Assembly (NCBI GenBank): GCA_025526995.1
Contig: JAHLKG010000002.1
Span: forward strand, 682,001 to 746,000
DNA: 64,000 nucleotides
Direction: 5' to 3'
DNA from: Powellomyces hirtus
Lineage: Eukaryota; Chytridiomycota; Chytridiomycetes; Spizellomycetales; Powellomycetaceae
The notes below the pieces were generated by a model. That model saw nothing but the letters and a program-made list of their open reading frames with translations, did no database searches and had not been told where the DNA came from. Made by a program: the position numbers and the translations under genes. Shown one piece after another: positions 10,818 to 25,617 of this stretch (positions within the stretch are counted from its first letter, which is position 1; each line of letters starts with the position of its first letter).

Positions 10818-13800
10818 ATGGACGAGGTCAAGGAAGAAACAGGATTGCCGGGTGGAGCTGGCGCCGTGGAACCCACCATCTTCCTTCGTCATGTAGAACG
10901 TCTACTGCCGTTAATTTTGGACTCGGACCCAAACGAGACAAACATTCTACTGAGCTCCCCTGAAGCGGTCGAGAGGGCTGTGCGGTTTTGTGGGGACTCA
11001 CAGGTTCAAGTCCTCTATGTTGTGAAAGAGAGAGCTCAGACTGGAGACAAGAATGACGGTACATGTCTCGAAAACACCAACGCGGGACCACGTCGTTGAA
11101 TTCATGCTGATCTCTGGTCCTGGTCGCCCAATAGGCGAAGACTTGCAGCGAAACTATACCATCACCGTCCGACTGGACGTCACCTACAACAGCCGATTGA
11201 CTGCGTCTCTTGCGATTATTAAGAGATTTCCCGTTGTGGAGTCAACCCGCCCGCTGCAACAACAATTGCAGATAATCAACCTTCCAGGACCGGGTGAAGG
11301 AGGGAACCCCTATGAGGCCTTGCATTCGTATATTCACAATGCAGTCTCCCCGTTCTTTGACGCCTTTGCTGCTGCAAAAGGGGCCAACGCGTCATCGAAT
11401 GACCGATCCGCTCGGGATGACAAGGATGGCAAAACAGGTGCGAACTCAGAGGAGCGGGCAGCCGAAGATGAGGGCATAGTAACTGATTGTCGTGTTTGAT
11501 CAGGTATCCCAATGGCAAAGAAGAAGATTGCAGAGCTGGAACTTTCCCTTCTTCAGTTGCAGCAAAACGTTGACATACCAGATGTGATATTAAACTTCAA
11601 CCCGATGGTGCAACGGACGATTGAATCGTGTCGCGAGCATGGAAGACGCGTAAATGCAGATGCCGTGGGCGATGCTGTCAACGACTCCGCGCTGCTAAAT
11701 AAGTTGCAAGCTGATGTGAATGGTTGGATCAAGGAGATTCAGAAGGTCACGAAGCTTACGCGAGATCCGTCCTCGGGGACTGCCAGTCAAGAGATCAGCT
11801 TCTGGCTCAACATGGAGAGGGGCCTTGCGTCCATTGAAGAGCAATTACGCAGCGATCAGGTTGTGCTGACATTAGATATCTTGAAACATGCCAAGCGTTT
11901 CCATGCCACCGTCAGTTTCTTAGCTGACACTGGACTGAAGGAGGCAGTCGAGAAAGTTCAGAAGTACAACATCCTGATGAAGGATTTTCCTCTGAACGAA
12001 CTGTTGGCGGCTACGGACATTCGAAAGATATCGGATTCCCTGACCATGATCTTTGGGCATTTGACGAAAAAGCTCAAGCTTTCGCCGTATCCGATTCGTC
12101 GCGCGTTGCCACTGGTAGAAGGAATCTCGCGTGACTTGAACGAACAGCTCTTACGCGTGCTAGGCAGCCGACGACTGATGTTCATGGAGTATTCCGAGTT
12201 TGACAAAGCCACAGCGGGATGTGAGGATGTGTTCCGCACTTGGGACGACCAGGTGAAGGAATTCACGAACGTAGCTCGAGACGTTACTAGAAAGCGATCG
12301 GAGAAATTCCTGCCGATCAAGATCAATCCTGTTCATGGCAAACTTCAGGAGCGCATATCGTTCTTGCGCGCTTTCCGAAAGCAGCATGAGCAATTACATG
12401 ACACTATCCTCAAGGTTATGCGCACCGAAAAAGGCCCAGCTATCGCCAGTGCTGGTGGCGGGCAAAGCGCCAACTTATCCGATGTGAACGCGCTCGACGA
12501 CATCAAGATCGCATATGAGAGTGTCAAGAGCGTTGACGTATTGGATGTCAGCCCAGGTTAGTGTTTTGTGCCGCAAACACGCGATGTTATCCGTTCTCAT
12601 TTCTTGCGCTGCATGTAGAGGGGACCGAGATCTGGATTGCAGCGGAGGGCGCTTACAACGAGCGAGTTTCACGCGTAGAGAACCAGATTATCGCTCGTCT
12701 GCGAGACAGGCTCGGAACGGCAAAGAATGCGAACGAAATGTTCCGTGTATTCTCCAAATTCAATGCTCTATTTGTGCGACCTAAGATTCGGGGTGCCATT
12801 CAGGAGTATCAGACGCAGCTGATAGAAAGTGTCAAAGAAGATATCAAAAAGCTGCATGACAAGTTTAAAGTGCAATACAGGAACTCTGAAGCCAATCGAA
12901 TGAGCCAAATCCGTGACACGCCTCCTGTTGCTGGCGCAATCATTTGGGCAAGGCAAATCGAGCGGCAACTTGGACACTACATGAAACGCGTCGAAGACGT
13001 CCTGGGAAAAGGCTGGGAGCTCTACGCTGAGGGGCAAAAGCTACAGACGGAGAGCAATTCCTTCAAAAAGAAGCTCGAAACGCGCCCAATTTACGATGCT
13101 TGGCTTGCAGAGATGATGAAGAAGGATCTCTCCGTGACTGGACGCATATTTCAAATAACGCGGAATCGAGCTCAAGGGAACGTTCTTCAACTGAGTATTA
13201 ATTTTGAGGCTCAGACCATTACGTTGTTTAAAGAGGTCCGCAACTTGCTATCCCTCAACTTCCAAGTGCCACATACTATCTCCAACACGGCCAAAGACGC
13301 CAAGCGTGTTTATCCGTTTGCCGTTTCCTTGACGGAAACGGTCCGAACCTACACTCAAACTGTACATAAGATCGAGCGGAATAAGGAGGTTGCTACGCTG
13401 GTGGTTGGCTATAGGAGAGATGTTCAATCTCTGATTTCACGAGGCATCCAACTGCGCTGGGATTACTTCGTCAACGCATATGATGCCAGGCCGTCGATGC
13501 CCCCGTTCAATGAGAGCCGCGAAAACCGCCATGTGGTCTTCGTCCGCGAATTTGCCTTAGCTGTCACCACTTTCCAGGATAAAGTAACCACAGCAACTTC
13601 AGTCGGGGACGAAATCAAGCAGATAGTAGATCAACTGGAAAGCTGTGCCTTTAACCGCGACGTCTTTCAAGAGCTGTTAGGGAGGATCCAGAAACTTATC
13701 GATCGACTGAACATTGAGGGGTTTTCGAATCTCGCTCCGTGGACTGCTCAGCTGAACCACCGCATCGAATCGGTATTGGCGGTGCGGCTTCAGACAGCAA

Positions 13801-16800
13801 TCAAGGAATGGATCGCCGAATTCACCAATCAGAAAGTTGAGGCGGAACAAGGAGAACACAAAAAACGCGCCGCCCGCAAAGCTGCCGTATCCGCAATTCG
13901 GGAGCATGGAGACGCTGTTGCTGAGAAGACGAACGAGTGCAGACCACAGCTCGATGTGATGGTCCACGAGATCATCCTGAAGAATCAAATCATGTACTTG
14001 AGCCCACCAGTAGAAGAAGCGCGCAAGAACTGGTATTTTCAACTCCATCGATGGTTAGCGAACATCTGCTCTTGGACCCCTATCGTGAGCTCCAGTTATG
14101 AAATGACCGTGGGACCTTCCGCCAAGGATCAGCGATCATTCGCATCGCTTCTCACGCGCGTGTCTCCAGCACTTGAACGCTGCTATGAAATCATCGAGCA
14201 AAAAACGAAAGAAGTTCGGGACTACAGCGAGATTTGGCTCCGATATCAGTCGCTGTGGGATCTGGAGTCTTTCTACGTGTACGATCAGCTTGGAGACAAC
14301 CTCCCACTGTGGCAACAGCTTGTGCTTGAGATCAAAAAAGCTCGATCGACCTTCGACAACTCCGAGAGCGAGAAATCATTTGGTCGCCTCATCGTGGATT
14401 ACAAACAGGTCCAGTCCAAGGTCAACGCCAAGTACGATCAATGGCAGCGTGAAATTCTGAACCGATTTGGCGGGAAGCTTGGAGTCAGCATGCGAGCGTT
14501 TCACACAGAAGTTTCGAAGGCTCGAACGGATCTGGAGCAACAATCTGTGAATGGAACGTCCACGACGGAGGCTGTCGCTTTTATTACTTTTGTCCAATCT
14601 CTACGCAGGAAGCTCAACGCATGGGGAGAGGAAGTGCAAGTCTTCAAGTCTAGCCAGAAGGTCCTTGAAAGACAACGCTACCAGTTCCCAAGCGACTGGC
14701 TCTACTTCGACAACGTTGAAGGAGAATGGGGTGCGTTCAATGAAATCCTTACACGGAAAAACAAAAGCATTCAGGAGCAGACTGGTAAGTTCCCTGCTTC
14801 TATATTTGTAACTGTGAATGTAACTCAAATCTATGTATACAGCTGGCCTACAGGTCAAGATCGTAGCCGAAGACGCGGTCGTCGAACAGAAAATCAAGGA
14901 TATCGCCATCGAATGGGAGAAAGGCAAGCCACTGCAAGGTGACATCCGCCCGGCCGATGCGATGGCTGCTCTCAACATCTTTGAGGGTCGTCTTGTCCGC
15001 TTGAAAGAAGACTACGATCTTGTGTGCCGAGCGAAAGAGGCTCTTGATTTGGATCGCAAAGTTAACACCAAGCTCGATCCCATTCTGGACGAGTTGCGAG
15101 ACCTGAAAGGCGTATGGAGCGCTCTTTCTGGTCTATGGACTGGCATCAATGAGATCCGGGAGACCTCGTGGGCATCAGTCGCCCCACGCAAAGTACGCCA
15201 GCAACTCGATCAGCTCTTGCAGTCCATGAAGACCATGAACAGTCGCATGCGTCAGTACGCCGCATTCGATTACGCCCAAGAAATCCTGAAGGGATACCTC
15301 AAACTCACCGCAATGGTCACTGATCTCAAATCGGAAGCGGTGAAGGAGCGACATTGGAAGCAGCTGTTTAAAGGGCTGGGTCTCGAGAACAAGGTCTCTC
15401 TCAGCGATTTGACCATGGGTCACCTCTGGGATGCCGATCTCCGAAAGAACGAAATGGCCGTCAAAGAAGTGCTCACAGTAGCCCAAGGAGAAATGGCTTT
15501 GGAGGAGTTCCTGAAGCAGGTGAAGGAGACATGGACAAGCTTCTCTTTGGATCTCGTCATCTATCAGAACAAATGTCGTCTGATCAAGGGCTGGGACGAA
15601 CTCTTCACCAAGAGTTCGGAAAACCTGAACTCGCTTACGGCTATGAAGCATTCCCCGTACTTCCGAGTGTTCGAGGAGGACGCGCTGAGTTGGGAGGACA
15701 AACTCAATCGAATTCACGTATTGTTTGACATCTGGATTGATGTGCAAAGACAGTGGGTGTACCTGGAAGGGATCTTTTCCGTTAGCGTGGACATCAAGCA
15801 TCTTTTGCCCGTTGAGAGCGCCCGATTCCAGAGCATCAATGCAGAGTTCATGTCGCTGATGAAGAAAGTCTACAAATCCCCTTCCGTCTTGGACATCTTG
15901 AATATCCCTGGGATTCAGAAGTCGATGGAACGATTGTCGGATCTTCTGACCAAAATCCAGAGAGCGCTTGGAGAATACCTGGAGCGGGAACGGTCCGTGT
16001 TCCCGCGGTTTTACTTTGTCGGTGATGAGGATCTGCTTGAGCTCATTGGCAACAGCAAAGACATCGCGCGAACTCAGAAACATCTCAAGAAGATGTTTGC
16101 GGGGATATCCAGCCTCGTACTCACAGAGGACGCCACAATTATTGAAGGATTCGTGTCAAAGGAAGGGGAGATAGTCATCTTGAAACAAACAATCTCCGTC
16201 CAAGAGCATCCGCGCATCAACGAATGGCTTACTCTCCTAGAAAAGGAGATGCGCACCACTTTAGCCGTCCTGCTATCTGAGGCCGTAGCTGATATGGCTT
16301 CCTTCCAGAAAGGTGCTACTCTGGACACCAACGCCTTCCTTGCCTGGATGGACCGATATCCCGACCAACTGGTCTTTGTGGCGATGCAGATTTTGTGGAC
16401 TCAGCTTGTCGAAAGCGCTCTATCCACGTCCAAGCCGTTGGATGGAGCTTTGGCATTGGTTGAAACAGGTCTGAACATCCTTGCCGATTTGGTCTTGCAA
16501 GATCTCCAGCCGATTCGACGCCGAAAATCTGAACATCTGATTACGGAGCTTGTTCACCAGCGAGATGTCATTCGCAAGCTGATGGAAGACCAGGTGGTGT
16601 CGAAGGACGACTTCCAGTGGCTGTACCAGATGCGCTTCTACTTTGAGGCTGGGACACCCGGACCGATGGACAGACTGTCTATTAGAATGGCGAACGCGAC
16701 ATTCCACTACGGATTCGAATACCTTGGGATCGCTGATCGCTTGGTCCAAACCCCGCTTACCGATCGCTGCTATCTGACGTTGACTCAGGCATTGGAAGCA

Positions 16801-19800
16801 CGCTTAGGAGGAAGTCCGTTCGGTCCCGCGGGCACTGGCAAGACTGAAAGTGTGAAAGCTTTGGGTGCACATCTTGGACGCTTCACCCTCGTGTTCTGTT
16901 GTGACGAGAACTTCGATTTCCAGGCCATGGGACGTATCTTCATTGGCTTGTGCCGAGTGGGAGCGTGGGGATGCTTCGATGAGTTCAATCGACTGGAGGA
17001 GAGAATCCTCTCCGCCGTCTCGCAGCAAGTCCAGACAATCCAGATGGGGCTCAAGACTGGAAAGGACATCGAGCTGGTTAATAAGCAGTTCAAGGTCAAC
17101 CCCACCACCGGCATCTTCATTACCATGAATCCGGGCTATGCGGGACGCTCCAATTTGCCAGACAATTTGAAGAAGCTTTTCAGAAGTGTTGCAATGACAA
17201 GACCAGATCGCGAGCTAATTGCGCAGGTTATGCTGTACTCCCAAGGTTTCCGCGCGGCAGAAACTCTAGCTTCTAAGGTGGTACCACTTTTCATTTTGTG
17301 CGAGGAGCAATTGTCTCCACAGGATCACTACGACTTTGGGTTGCGATCGCTCAAGAGCGTTCTAGTCAGTGCTGGAAATCTGAAGCGCGAAGTTCTTCAA
17401 ACACTTCGTAGTGGAGATGCTTCCACGCCAAGCGATGATAAGATGTCCGACTCCACCTCGGAACAGCAGTTGATGATTAGAAGTGTCCGAGAGACTGTGA
17501 TACCGAAGCTTGTTGCAGAAGATATTCCTCTGCTTCAAAGGTAAGCTTAATTTCAATCATAGCTTCACAATCCTCGAGGGTTTCTAAATTTTTTGCTGTA
17601 GCCTTCTGGATGATGTTTTCCCCGGAGTCGAATACACTGCGGTGAACATCGAGACGCTGAAGCACGCAATCAAGATTGCGTGCGCTCGGAGACGCCTAGT
17701 GGTGGACGGCCCGTGGTTGGACAAGGTCGTCCAGCTGTACCAGATTCAAAGCATTCATCACGGTTTGATGATGGTGGGCCCCTCAGGTTCGGGAAAGACA
17801 ATGGCGCATCAAGTGCTTCTAGAAGCTTTGCATCATCTGGAGGGAGTTGAGGGCGTCTCTTACATCATCGACCCAAAGGCTATGTCAAAGGAAGCTTTGT
17901 ATGGACACATGGATTCAACGACTCGCGAGTGGCAGGACGGACTCTTTACTCACATTCTGAGGAAGATTGTGGACAATGTGCGTGGCGAAGGAAGTAAGCG
18001 CCACTGGATCATCTTCGATGGTGATGTCGATCCCGAATGGGTAGAAAATCTAAATGCGGTGTTGGACGACAACAAACTGCTTACACTGCCTAACGGGGAA
18101 AGGTTGAATCTACCTCCAAATGTCAGAATCATGTTCGAAGTCGAAGATCTGAAGGAAGCGACTTTGGCTACCGTCAGTCGATGTGGAATGGTCTGGTTTA
18201 GTGACATGACTGTCACGATAGATGTAGCCATCAAACACTATCTAGACACTCTCCGCGAAGTGCCTCTATCCGACAGTGGGGATGAGTCGACTTTCTCACA
18301 GCCAGACAACGTAGAAGGCACCCCACCTGCTCTTGAAACTCAGCGGGTCATTGCAGACATTTTGGCTGGACACCTGAAAGCCGGAGGCATGGTACTTCGA
18401 GCTTTGGACTTTGCAGAGGGATTAGATCACATCATGGATTTCACGAAAATCCGAGCCTTCACGGCATTGTGTACTCTCTTGAACAGTGCCATCCGAAACA
18501 TCCTCGAGTACAACTCCTCCCACATCGATTTTCCCATGACTATGCAAGCAATCGACGATTACCTCTCGAAACGCTTGCTGCTGGCCATCATCTGGAGTTT
18601 CACTGGAGATTCGAAGCTTGAGGTTCGAGGACGCCTGGCGGAGCATTTGCAAAGCGTATCGTCGGTCGATTTCCCGGAATCCGGCTCCCCCCTCCTCGAT
18701 TACGATGTCAACATCGCGACCGGTGACTGGGTCGCTTGGCAGTCAAAAGTTCCATCAATCGAGATTGAGACACACAACGTTGCAGCGGCGGATGTTGTTA
18801 TCCCTACGATCGACACTGTCCGTCATGAGGAGGTTCTGTATTCCTGGCTTTCGGAACACAAACCGCTCATTCTTTGCGGACCTCCGGGATCCGGAAAGGT
18901 AAGACAAATATCGTGAAACGCTTTTGGGAAACTAGTCTGATGTATACAAAATACAGACCATGACACTGTTCTCGGCTTTGCGAAAATTGCCAGAAATGGA
19001 AGTCGCAGGTCTCAATTTCTCTAGCGCGACGACGCCTGACCTCATTTTGCAAACCTTCGACCAGTATTGTGAGTATCGCAAAACACCCAATGGCGTGGTT
19101 CTGGCTCCTCAAGCAGTGAACCGCTGGTTGGTTTTGTTCTGCGATGAGATCAATCTTCCATCGACCGATAAGTACGGAACCCAGCGGGTTATATCATTCA
19201 TTCGACAGTTGGTCGAACATGGTGGGTTCTGGCGGAAATCGGATCAAGCTTGGGTACGTCTTGAGCGGATCCAGTTTGTTGGGGCATGCAACCCGCCAAC
19301 AGACCCTGGTCGCGTACCACTATCACACCGGTTCCTGCGCCATGCGCCAGTTGTGATGGTCGACTACCCTGGAGAAACCTCGTTGCACCAAATCTATGGA
19401 ACATTCAACACGGCGATGCTCAAAGTCGTTCCATCTCTCAGAGGGTATGCCAGCCCTTTGACTGCCGCCATGGTGGAGTTTTACTTGGCATCTCAGAGGA
19501 AGTTCACCACCGACATGCAAGCACACTACTTGTATTCGCCTCGTGAGCTCACCCGCTGGATTCGAGGAATTTTCGAAGCCATTAAACCGCTCGAAGGCTT
19601 AGCTGTGGAAGGACTAGTCAGGATATGGGCGCATGAAGCATTGAGACTCTTCCAAGACCGTTTGGTTGGGCAAGACGAACGTGATTGGACCAGCGCTACG
19701 ATTGATGCTACAGCGCTCAAGCACTTCCCAAGCATCAGCGTTGATAAAGCGCTCTCTCGGCCAATCCTATACTCCAACTGGTTGTCCAAAAATTACACCG

Positions 19801-22800
19801 ATGTGAATCGAGCCGATTTACGAGAGTTTGTCAGAGCGCGCTTGAAGGTCTTCTACGAAGAAGAGCTGGATGTTCCACTGGTCCTGTTCAACGATGTCTT
19901 GGAACATGTCCTACGCATTGACCGGGTCTACCGTCAAATGCAGGGCCATCTGCTCCTCATTGGTGTCAGCGGCGCAGGAAAGACCACCTTGGCGCGATTT
20001 GTTGCGTGGATGAATGGGCTTAGTGTTTTTCAGATCAAAGTACACAAGAAGTACACAGCGGCGGACTTTGACGAAGATCTTCGCACCGTCTTGCGACGCG
20101 CCAGTTGCAAAGGGGAGAAGATTTGTTTCATCATGGACGAGTCAAATGTCCTCGACTCTGGTTTCCTGGAGAAGATGAACACTCTTTTAGCGAATGCTGA
20201 AGTTCCTGGGTTATTCGAAGGCGACGAGCTCACGTCGCTGATGAGCGGATGTAAAGAAGCCGCTCAACGAGAAGGGAAAATACTTGATTCGGCAGAGGAG
20301 CTATACAAATGGTTCACCCATCAAATCATGAAGAACCTTCATGTGGTCTTCACGATGAACCCCCCACAGGGTGGCTTGGCTTCCCGTGCAGCAACTTCCC
20401 CCGCACTGTTCAATCGATGTGTCTTGGACTGGTTCGGCGACTGGTCCGACCAAGCCCTGTTCCAAGTGGGCAAAGAGTTCACACAAACAATCGATTTGGA
20501 CCTGCAAAACTACAGGGCACCCGTGGAGTTCCCTACCGTGTACGAGAATCTTCCTCTTCCACCCACGTACCGCGACGCAGTCTTGAATGCGTTTGTGTTC
20601 GTGCACAAGTCCCTTCATGCCGTCAACGACAAGCTGTACAAACGTCAGGGCAGACTGAACCACGTCACGCCGCGACATTACCTGGACTTCATTAATCATT
20701 ATGTTAGGTTGTTTAATGAGAAACGGGATGACTTGGAAGACCGACAGCGTCACCTCAATGTCGGTTTGGACAAGCTGAAGGAGACAGTCGTCAAAGTGGA
20801 AGAGTTGCGCAAGAGTCTTGCCATCAAAAGAAACGAACTCGAGGCTAAAAACAGCGAAGCAAATGAGAAACTAAAGAAAATGGTAGCCGAGCAACAGGAA
20901 GCTGAGCAGAAGAAACACACGTCTCTAGAGCTTCAGCAGGAGATTGCGAAGCAGAATGTTGAGATTGCTCAGCGCAGGGACGTGGTACTCGAAGATTTGG
21001 CAGAAGCTGAACCGGCCGTCATTGAAGCTCAAAACAGTGTCAGTAGCATTAAGAAGCAACATCTTCAAGAGGTGCGAACGATGACAAACCCTCCGGAAGC
21101 GGTGAAACTTGCTATGGAATCCGTATGTATTCTTCTTGGACACAAAGTGGATTCCTGGAAAACAGTTCAGTCGATCATCCGAAAAGAAGATTTCATTTCG
21201 AGCATCGTGAACTACAATACTGACAACATGAGCGGAAGAGTGCGCGAGGAAGTCACCGCATCATACATGAGCAATCCAAAGTACAACTTCGAGAGCGTTA
21301 ATCGAGCATCGCAAGCCTGCGGGCCGCTTGTAAAGTGGGTCATGGCGCAGGTCAAGTACTCTGGTATTCTGGAGAGGGTTGGACCACTGCGACAAGAGGT
21401 CCAGGAACTTGAAGCGAGTGCGGAAGTTGCCAAGGAACGCGCAGTGTCCATCGAAGCCATGATCCAGGAGCTTGAAAGCAGTATTGCGAGATATAAAGAA
21501 GAATATGCTGTTTTAATCAGTGAAACGCAATCCTTGAAGTCGGAGATGGAGACGGTGCAGACGAGGGTGGAGCGAAGTTTACGCCTGCTCGACAATCTCG
21601 CCTCAGAGAAGGAGCGTTGGGAAACTGGAAGCCAGTCCTTTGAGACTCAGATGGCCACTATCGTTGGAGACGTGCTTCTTTCAGCCGCATTCATGGCGTA
21701 CGCTGGTTACTTCAGCCAAGAATACCGGGAGATTCTGGTCCATCACTGGATAGCTCATCTCAAAGCTGCATCCATCAAGTTCAAGCCAGACCTTTCCATC
21801 CCTGACTACCTCTCTATTGCGGACGAGCGAATGGCATGGCAGGCAAACTCGCTACCGGCAGACAAACACTGCATCGAGAACGCAATCATGCTCAAACGGT
21901 TTAACCGATACCCACTCCTTGTCGACCCTTCAGGACAGGCCACAACGTTCTTGATGGAAGAGTACAAGGATCGCAAGATCACCACAACCAGCTTCTTGGA
22001 CGATTCTTTCCTCAAAGTCCTGGAAAGTGCCCTGCGATTCGGCAATCCGCTCTTGGTGCAGGACGTTGAGCATCTTGATCCAATTTTGAATGCGGTGTTG
22101 AACAAAGAGCTGCGACGCACCGGAGGTCGTGTGTTGATCAGACTAGGAAATCAAGATATTGACTTCTCGCCTTCCTTCACTCTGTTCTTATCTACTCGAG
22201 ACCCATCCGTCGACTTTGCACCCGACTTGTGCAGTCGTGTCACCTTCGTGAACTTCACAGTCACAAGAGAGAGTCTGCAAAGTCAATGTCTCCACCAAGT
22301 GCTGAAAGCAGAAAGACCGGACACGGATCGCAAGCGAACAGACCTCATTAAACTGCAGGGAGAATTCCAATTGCGATTGCGTCACCTGGAACAGTCTTTG
22401 CTGCAAGCTCTCAACAGCTCCAAAGGTAACATCTTGGACGATGACAACATCATCTCCACCCTAGAGACGTTGAAACAGGATGCTGCGGAGGTCACACGAA
22501 AGGTTGAGGAAACCGATTTGGTCATGCAAGAGGTTGAGAGCGTCACGGCGCTCTACACGCCACTGGCACAATCGTGCAGCGCAATCTTCTTTGTGATGGA
22601 GCAGTTGAGCACTCTGCACCGATTCTACCAATTCTCTCTCAACTTCTTCCTCGAGATCTTCCAGCATATTCTCCATGGGAATGCCAATCTGAAGACCGTG
22701 CGAGATCCAGGCCAAAGACTGAAGCTTCTGGAACGCGATCTTTTCTATGTTTCCTTCCGCAGAATCTCACGAGCATTGCTGCATGAGGATCAGCTAACCC

Positions 22801-25348
22801 TGGCGATACTCCTCAGTCGAATCAAAGCCCAGCAGAAGAGTAACCTGCGGGAATACGAGTATCTTGTCGGCATCGGGGCCGATAGGATCGGGCAAGCCAA
22901 GCCATCTGCGAAGCTAGTCGAAGCTTATGGCGAAGACATTGCGGCAAAAATGACCAATATCGGTCGCTTGCAAAAATTGAAGACATTGCCAGCTCATATG
23001 GAGGCCAACGTGCAGCAATGGAAGCAGTTTTTAACCGACCGTGCTCCCGAATTGGCAGTTCCCTCATGGAGTAGCGAATCAGCTGATACTGGTGAGTACT
23101 GAACTGATATAGTCGTTTGTCTACCGACACGTCTCTTACCCTTTTTGCATTTTCAGTGGAAGAAGCTTTCCGGACTTTGCTCATTGTTAAAGATCTGCGA
23201 CCAGATAGGTTAATCCCTGCGGCGACCCTTTACGTGCAGACGGTGTTTGATGGGTCTTACATTATGAGCGGAGAACTCGACCTTCAGTCTGTCGTTGACG
23301 AAGTCATAACCCCGGTTCCTATCGCATTATGTTCTGGAGCAGGGTACGATGCCAGCAACCGCATCGAGGATTTTGCAGAGAAGACGTCGACACCAATGAC
23401 GTCGATCGCTATGGGATCGCCTGAAGGCTTCACATTAGCTGAGACTGCGATTTCGGCGGCGATCAAGAACGGCACCTGGGTGCTACTAAAGAACGTGCAT
23501 CTTGCGCCTGCTTGGCTTGGTCAGCTGGAAAAGAAATTGCACAACCTGAAAGCAAGTCCCACTTTCAGACTGTTCCTCACAACGGAGACAAACCCGAAGG
23601 TGCCTGTCAACCTACTCCGTTTATCCCGCATTCTCATGATCGAGCCGTTGCCTGGAATCAAAGCCAACCTGCACGAATCGCTGAAAGTCATATCGTCTTC
23701 TCGCTCGAAAGGTCCTACAGAGCGTGTCCGGCTGCACTTCCTGTTGGCCTGGTTCCATGCCGTTGTGCAGGAACGCCTGCGGTACACGCCTCTCGGATGG
23801 TCAAAGACCTACGAGTTCAATGACTCGGACCAGTCAATGGCGCTCATGGTCATAGACAAATGGATAGATTCGGCCTCGCAAGGGCGTGCGAACATTGCTC
23901 CGGAGAAGATTCCGTGGAATGCGATCAAGACTTTGATCAAGCAGACCGTGTATGGCGGGAAAATCGACAACGAGTTCGATCAGAAATTGCTGGATAGCTT
24001 TGTAGATCGATTGTTCACTGCGGAAAGTTACGACACGACCTTCTCGTTGGTAGAAGCGCAGGACGGCCAGCCTGCGGTTGCGATACCCGATGGTATTCGA
24101 TTGGAACAGCTCCTGGAGTGGGTCGATAAGCTTCCTGAACAGCAGCCGCCTACATGGTTGGGTTTGCCGGACAACGCGGAAATGATTCGAATGGCACTCA
24201 AAGGTACAGCTCTCAGCAGGTCCCCTGACAGATTGAACGAAGAGGCTGATACCCACTTTTTCCTTGTTCAATTTTCCAGGAAATGCTATGCTTGCTAGTG
24301 TTAGGAAAATGGGTGTCACTGCGGATGACGACAGCTCTGCCGCGGGTACCACGTTACACCCGGCACAAGAGGCCGGAGCTTTCCAGCAACCGGCGTGGAT
24401 GCGGTCCTTGCTTGTGACCATCAACGAATGGTCCAAATCGTTACCTGAGGTTCGTCTCCGTGCTTTGCGTCGAAACATGCTGAGGGCGTGAACCTCACCC
24501 TATTACTATCTCGATTTCAGAAATTACACGAGATGAAACATTCCGAGAGCCAGGTCAAGAATCCATTGTTTCGCTTCTTCCAGCGGGAAGCGGAAATTGC
24601 TCAGAACTTGCTCAAGACCATACGGCATGACCTGTTAGAACTCAAGAAGATGTGCGACGGCAAACAGAGGCAGACGAATCATCTTCGCTCGCTTTCGAAG
24701 TCTTTGACCACAGGACTCATTCCCACGGACTGGCGGCGCTACAAGGTGCCCGCCCGCTTCACGGTTCATCAATGGATGGTTGATTTCGTCCAGCGGCTCG
24801 ACCAGCTCGATGTAATCTCCAAAAGCGGGCGTTACGACCACCAACTCCCCCCGGTCTGGGCCGGTGGTTTGTTCATCCCCGAAGCCTTCATAACGGCCAC
24901 CCGGCAAGCCGTGGCGCACATCCGCAAATGCTCGTTAGAAGAGTTGCTTCTTGATGTCTCAATTGCGGAAGCGGGTGCCTCAGCGGCCAATGAAGAGTTC
25001 AATATGACAGGTAAACACCGTTATTCGCATTTCCGAAAAAGTATAGCACTAAGACATGTGTATTCGTTTCTTTCTTCAATAGGATTGCGACTTGAGGGAG
25101 CCGAATGGGCAGAAGGCGGTCTGGTCTTGTCCTCCACCTTACATAACATGCCTCTGCAGCTTGTCGTGCGGTGGGAGCAGAGAAAGGCCGGCAAGAATGC
25201 GGCATCGACAACAAATACCATGGCGCCTCTCCCGATTTACCTGAACGAAGACCGGCAGGACATCCTTTTCACCGCCTACCTCAGACCGAAGAACCCAACC
25301 GACTCGCTGAAGATGGTCCAGCGATCAGTCGCTATCATTGCCACATGA
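10818..25348 (+). CDS. DYN1: Cytoplasmic dynein 1 heavy chain
   Basis: Minus-end-directed microtubule motor. Eleven exons: 10818-11058, 11135-11437, 11504-12556, 12619-14784, 14843-17540, 17602-18898, 18957-23091, 23157-24203, 24280-24449, 24521-25010, 25083-25348. They sum to 13,866 nt (4,621 aa), close to human DYNC1H1 (4,646), with phases matching at every join. The N-terminal tail contains [20 protein letters not shown], typical of cytoplasmic dynein 1. P-loops: AAA1 GPAGTGKT (about residue 1,912), AAA2 GPSGSGKT (about 2,213), AAA3 GPPGSGKT (about 2,580, split by intron 6), AAA4 GVSGAGKT (about 2,922). Walker B: AAA1 CFDEF, AAA3 LFCDE, AAA4 FIMDE; AAA2 has FDGD without the catalytic Glu, as is normal. 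The stalk coiled coils and microtubule-binding tip lie at about residues 3,180-3,470, followed by AAA5, AAA6 and a C-terminal domain ending RSVAIIAT. Every catalytic module looks intact. Introns are 57-77 bp. Confidence 0.98.
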
Positions 25349-25617
25349 TGTCTCAGCAAATCGGATACCGCCCGATTGATTCTTTGATTTTCCGCTACCT
25401 CATTGTATCTTCTTCTTGTTTTTTTTTTTATGCATGATTATCATTATTGAATAGACGACTAGGTGGAGCCGTTTGGGGACCAGGTGAAGCGAAAACAATC
25501 AAAACCATGCATGCAGTACACACAACCATATACCACCCTTCTTTGCTGCAAACTTCTTTACGGATTGTCGTACGCGTGGCAAGGTCATCAATGAATCCGT
25601 GAGCATATGATCATTTT

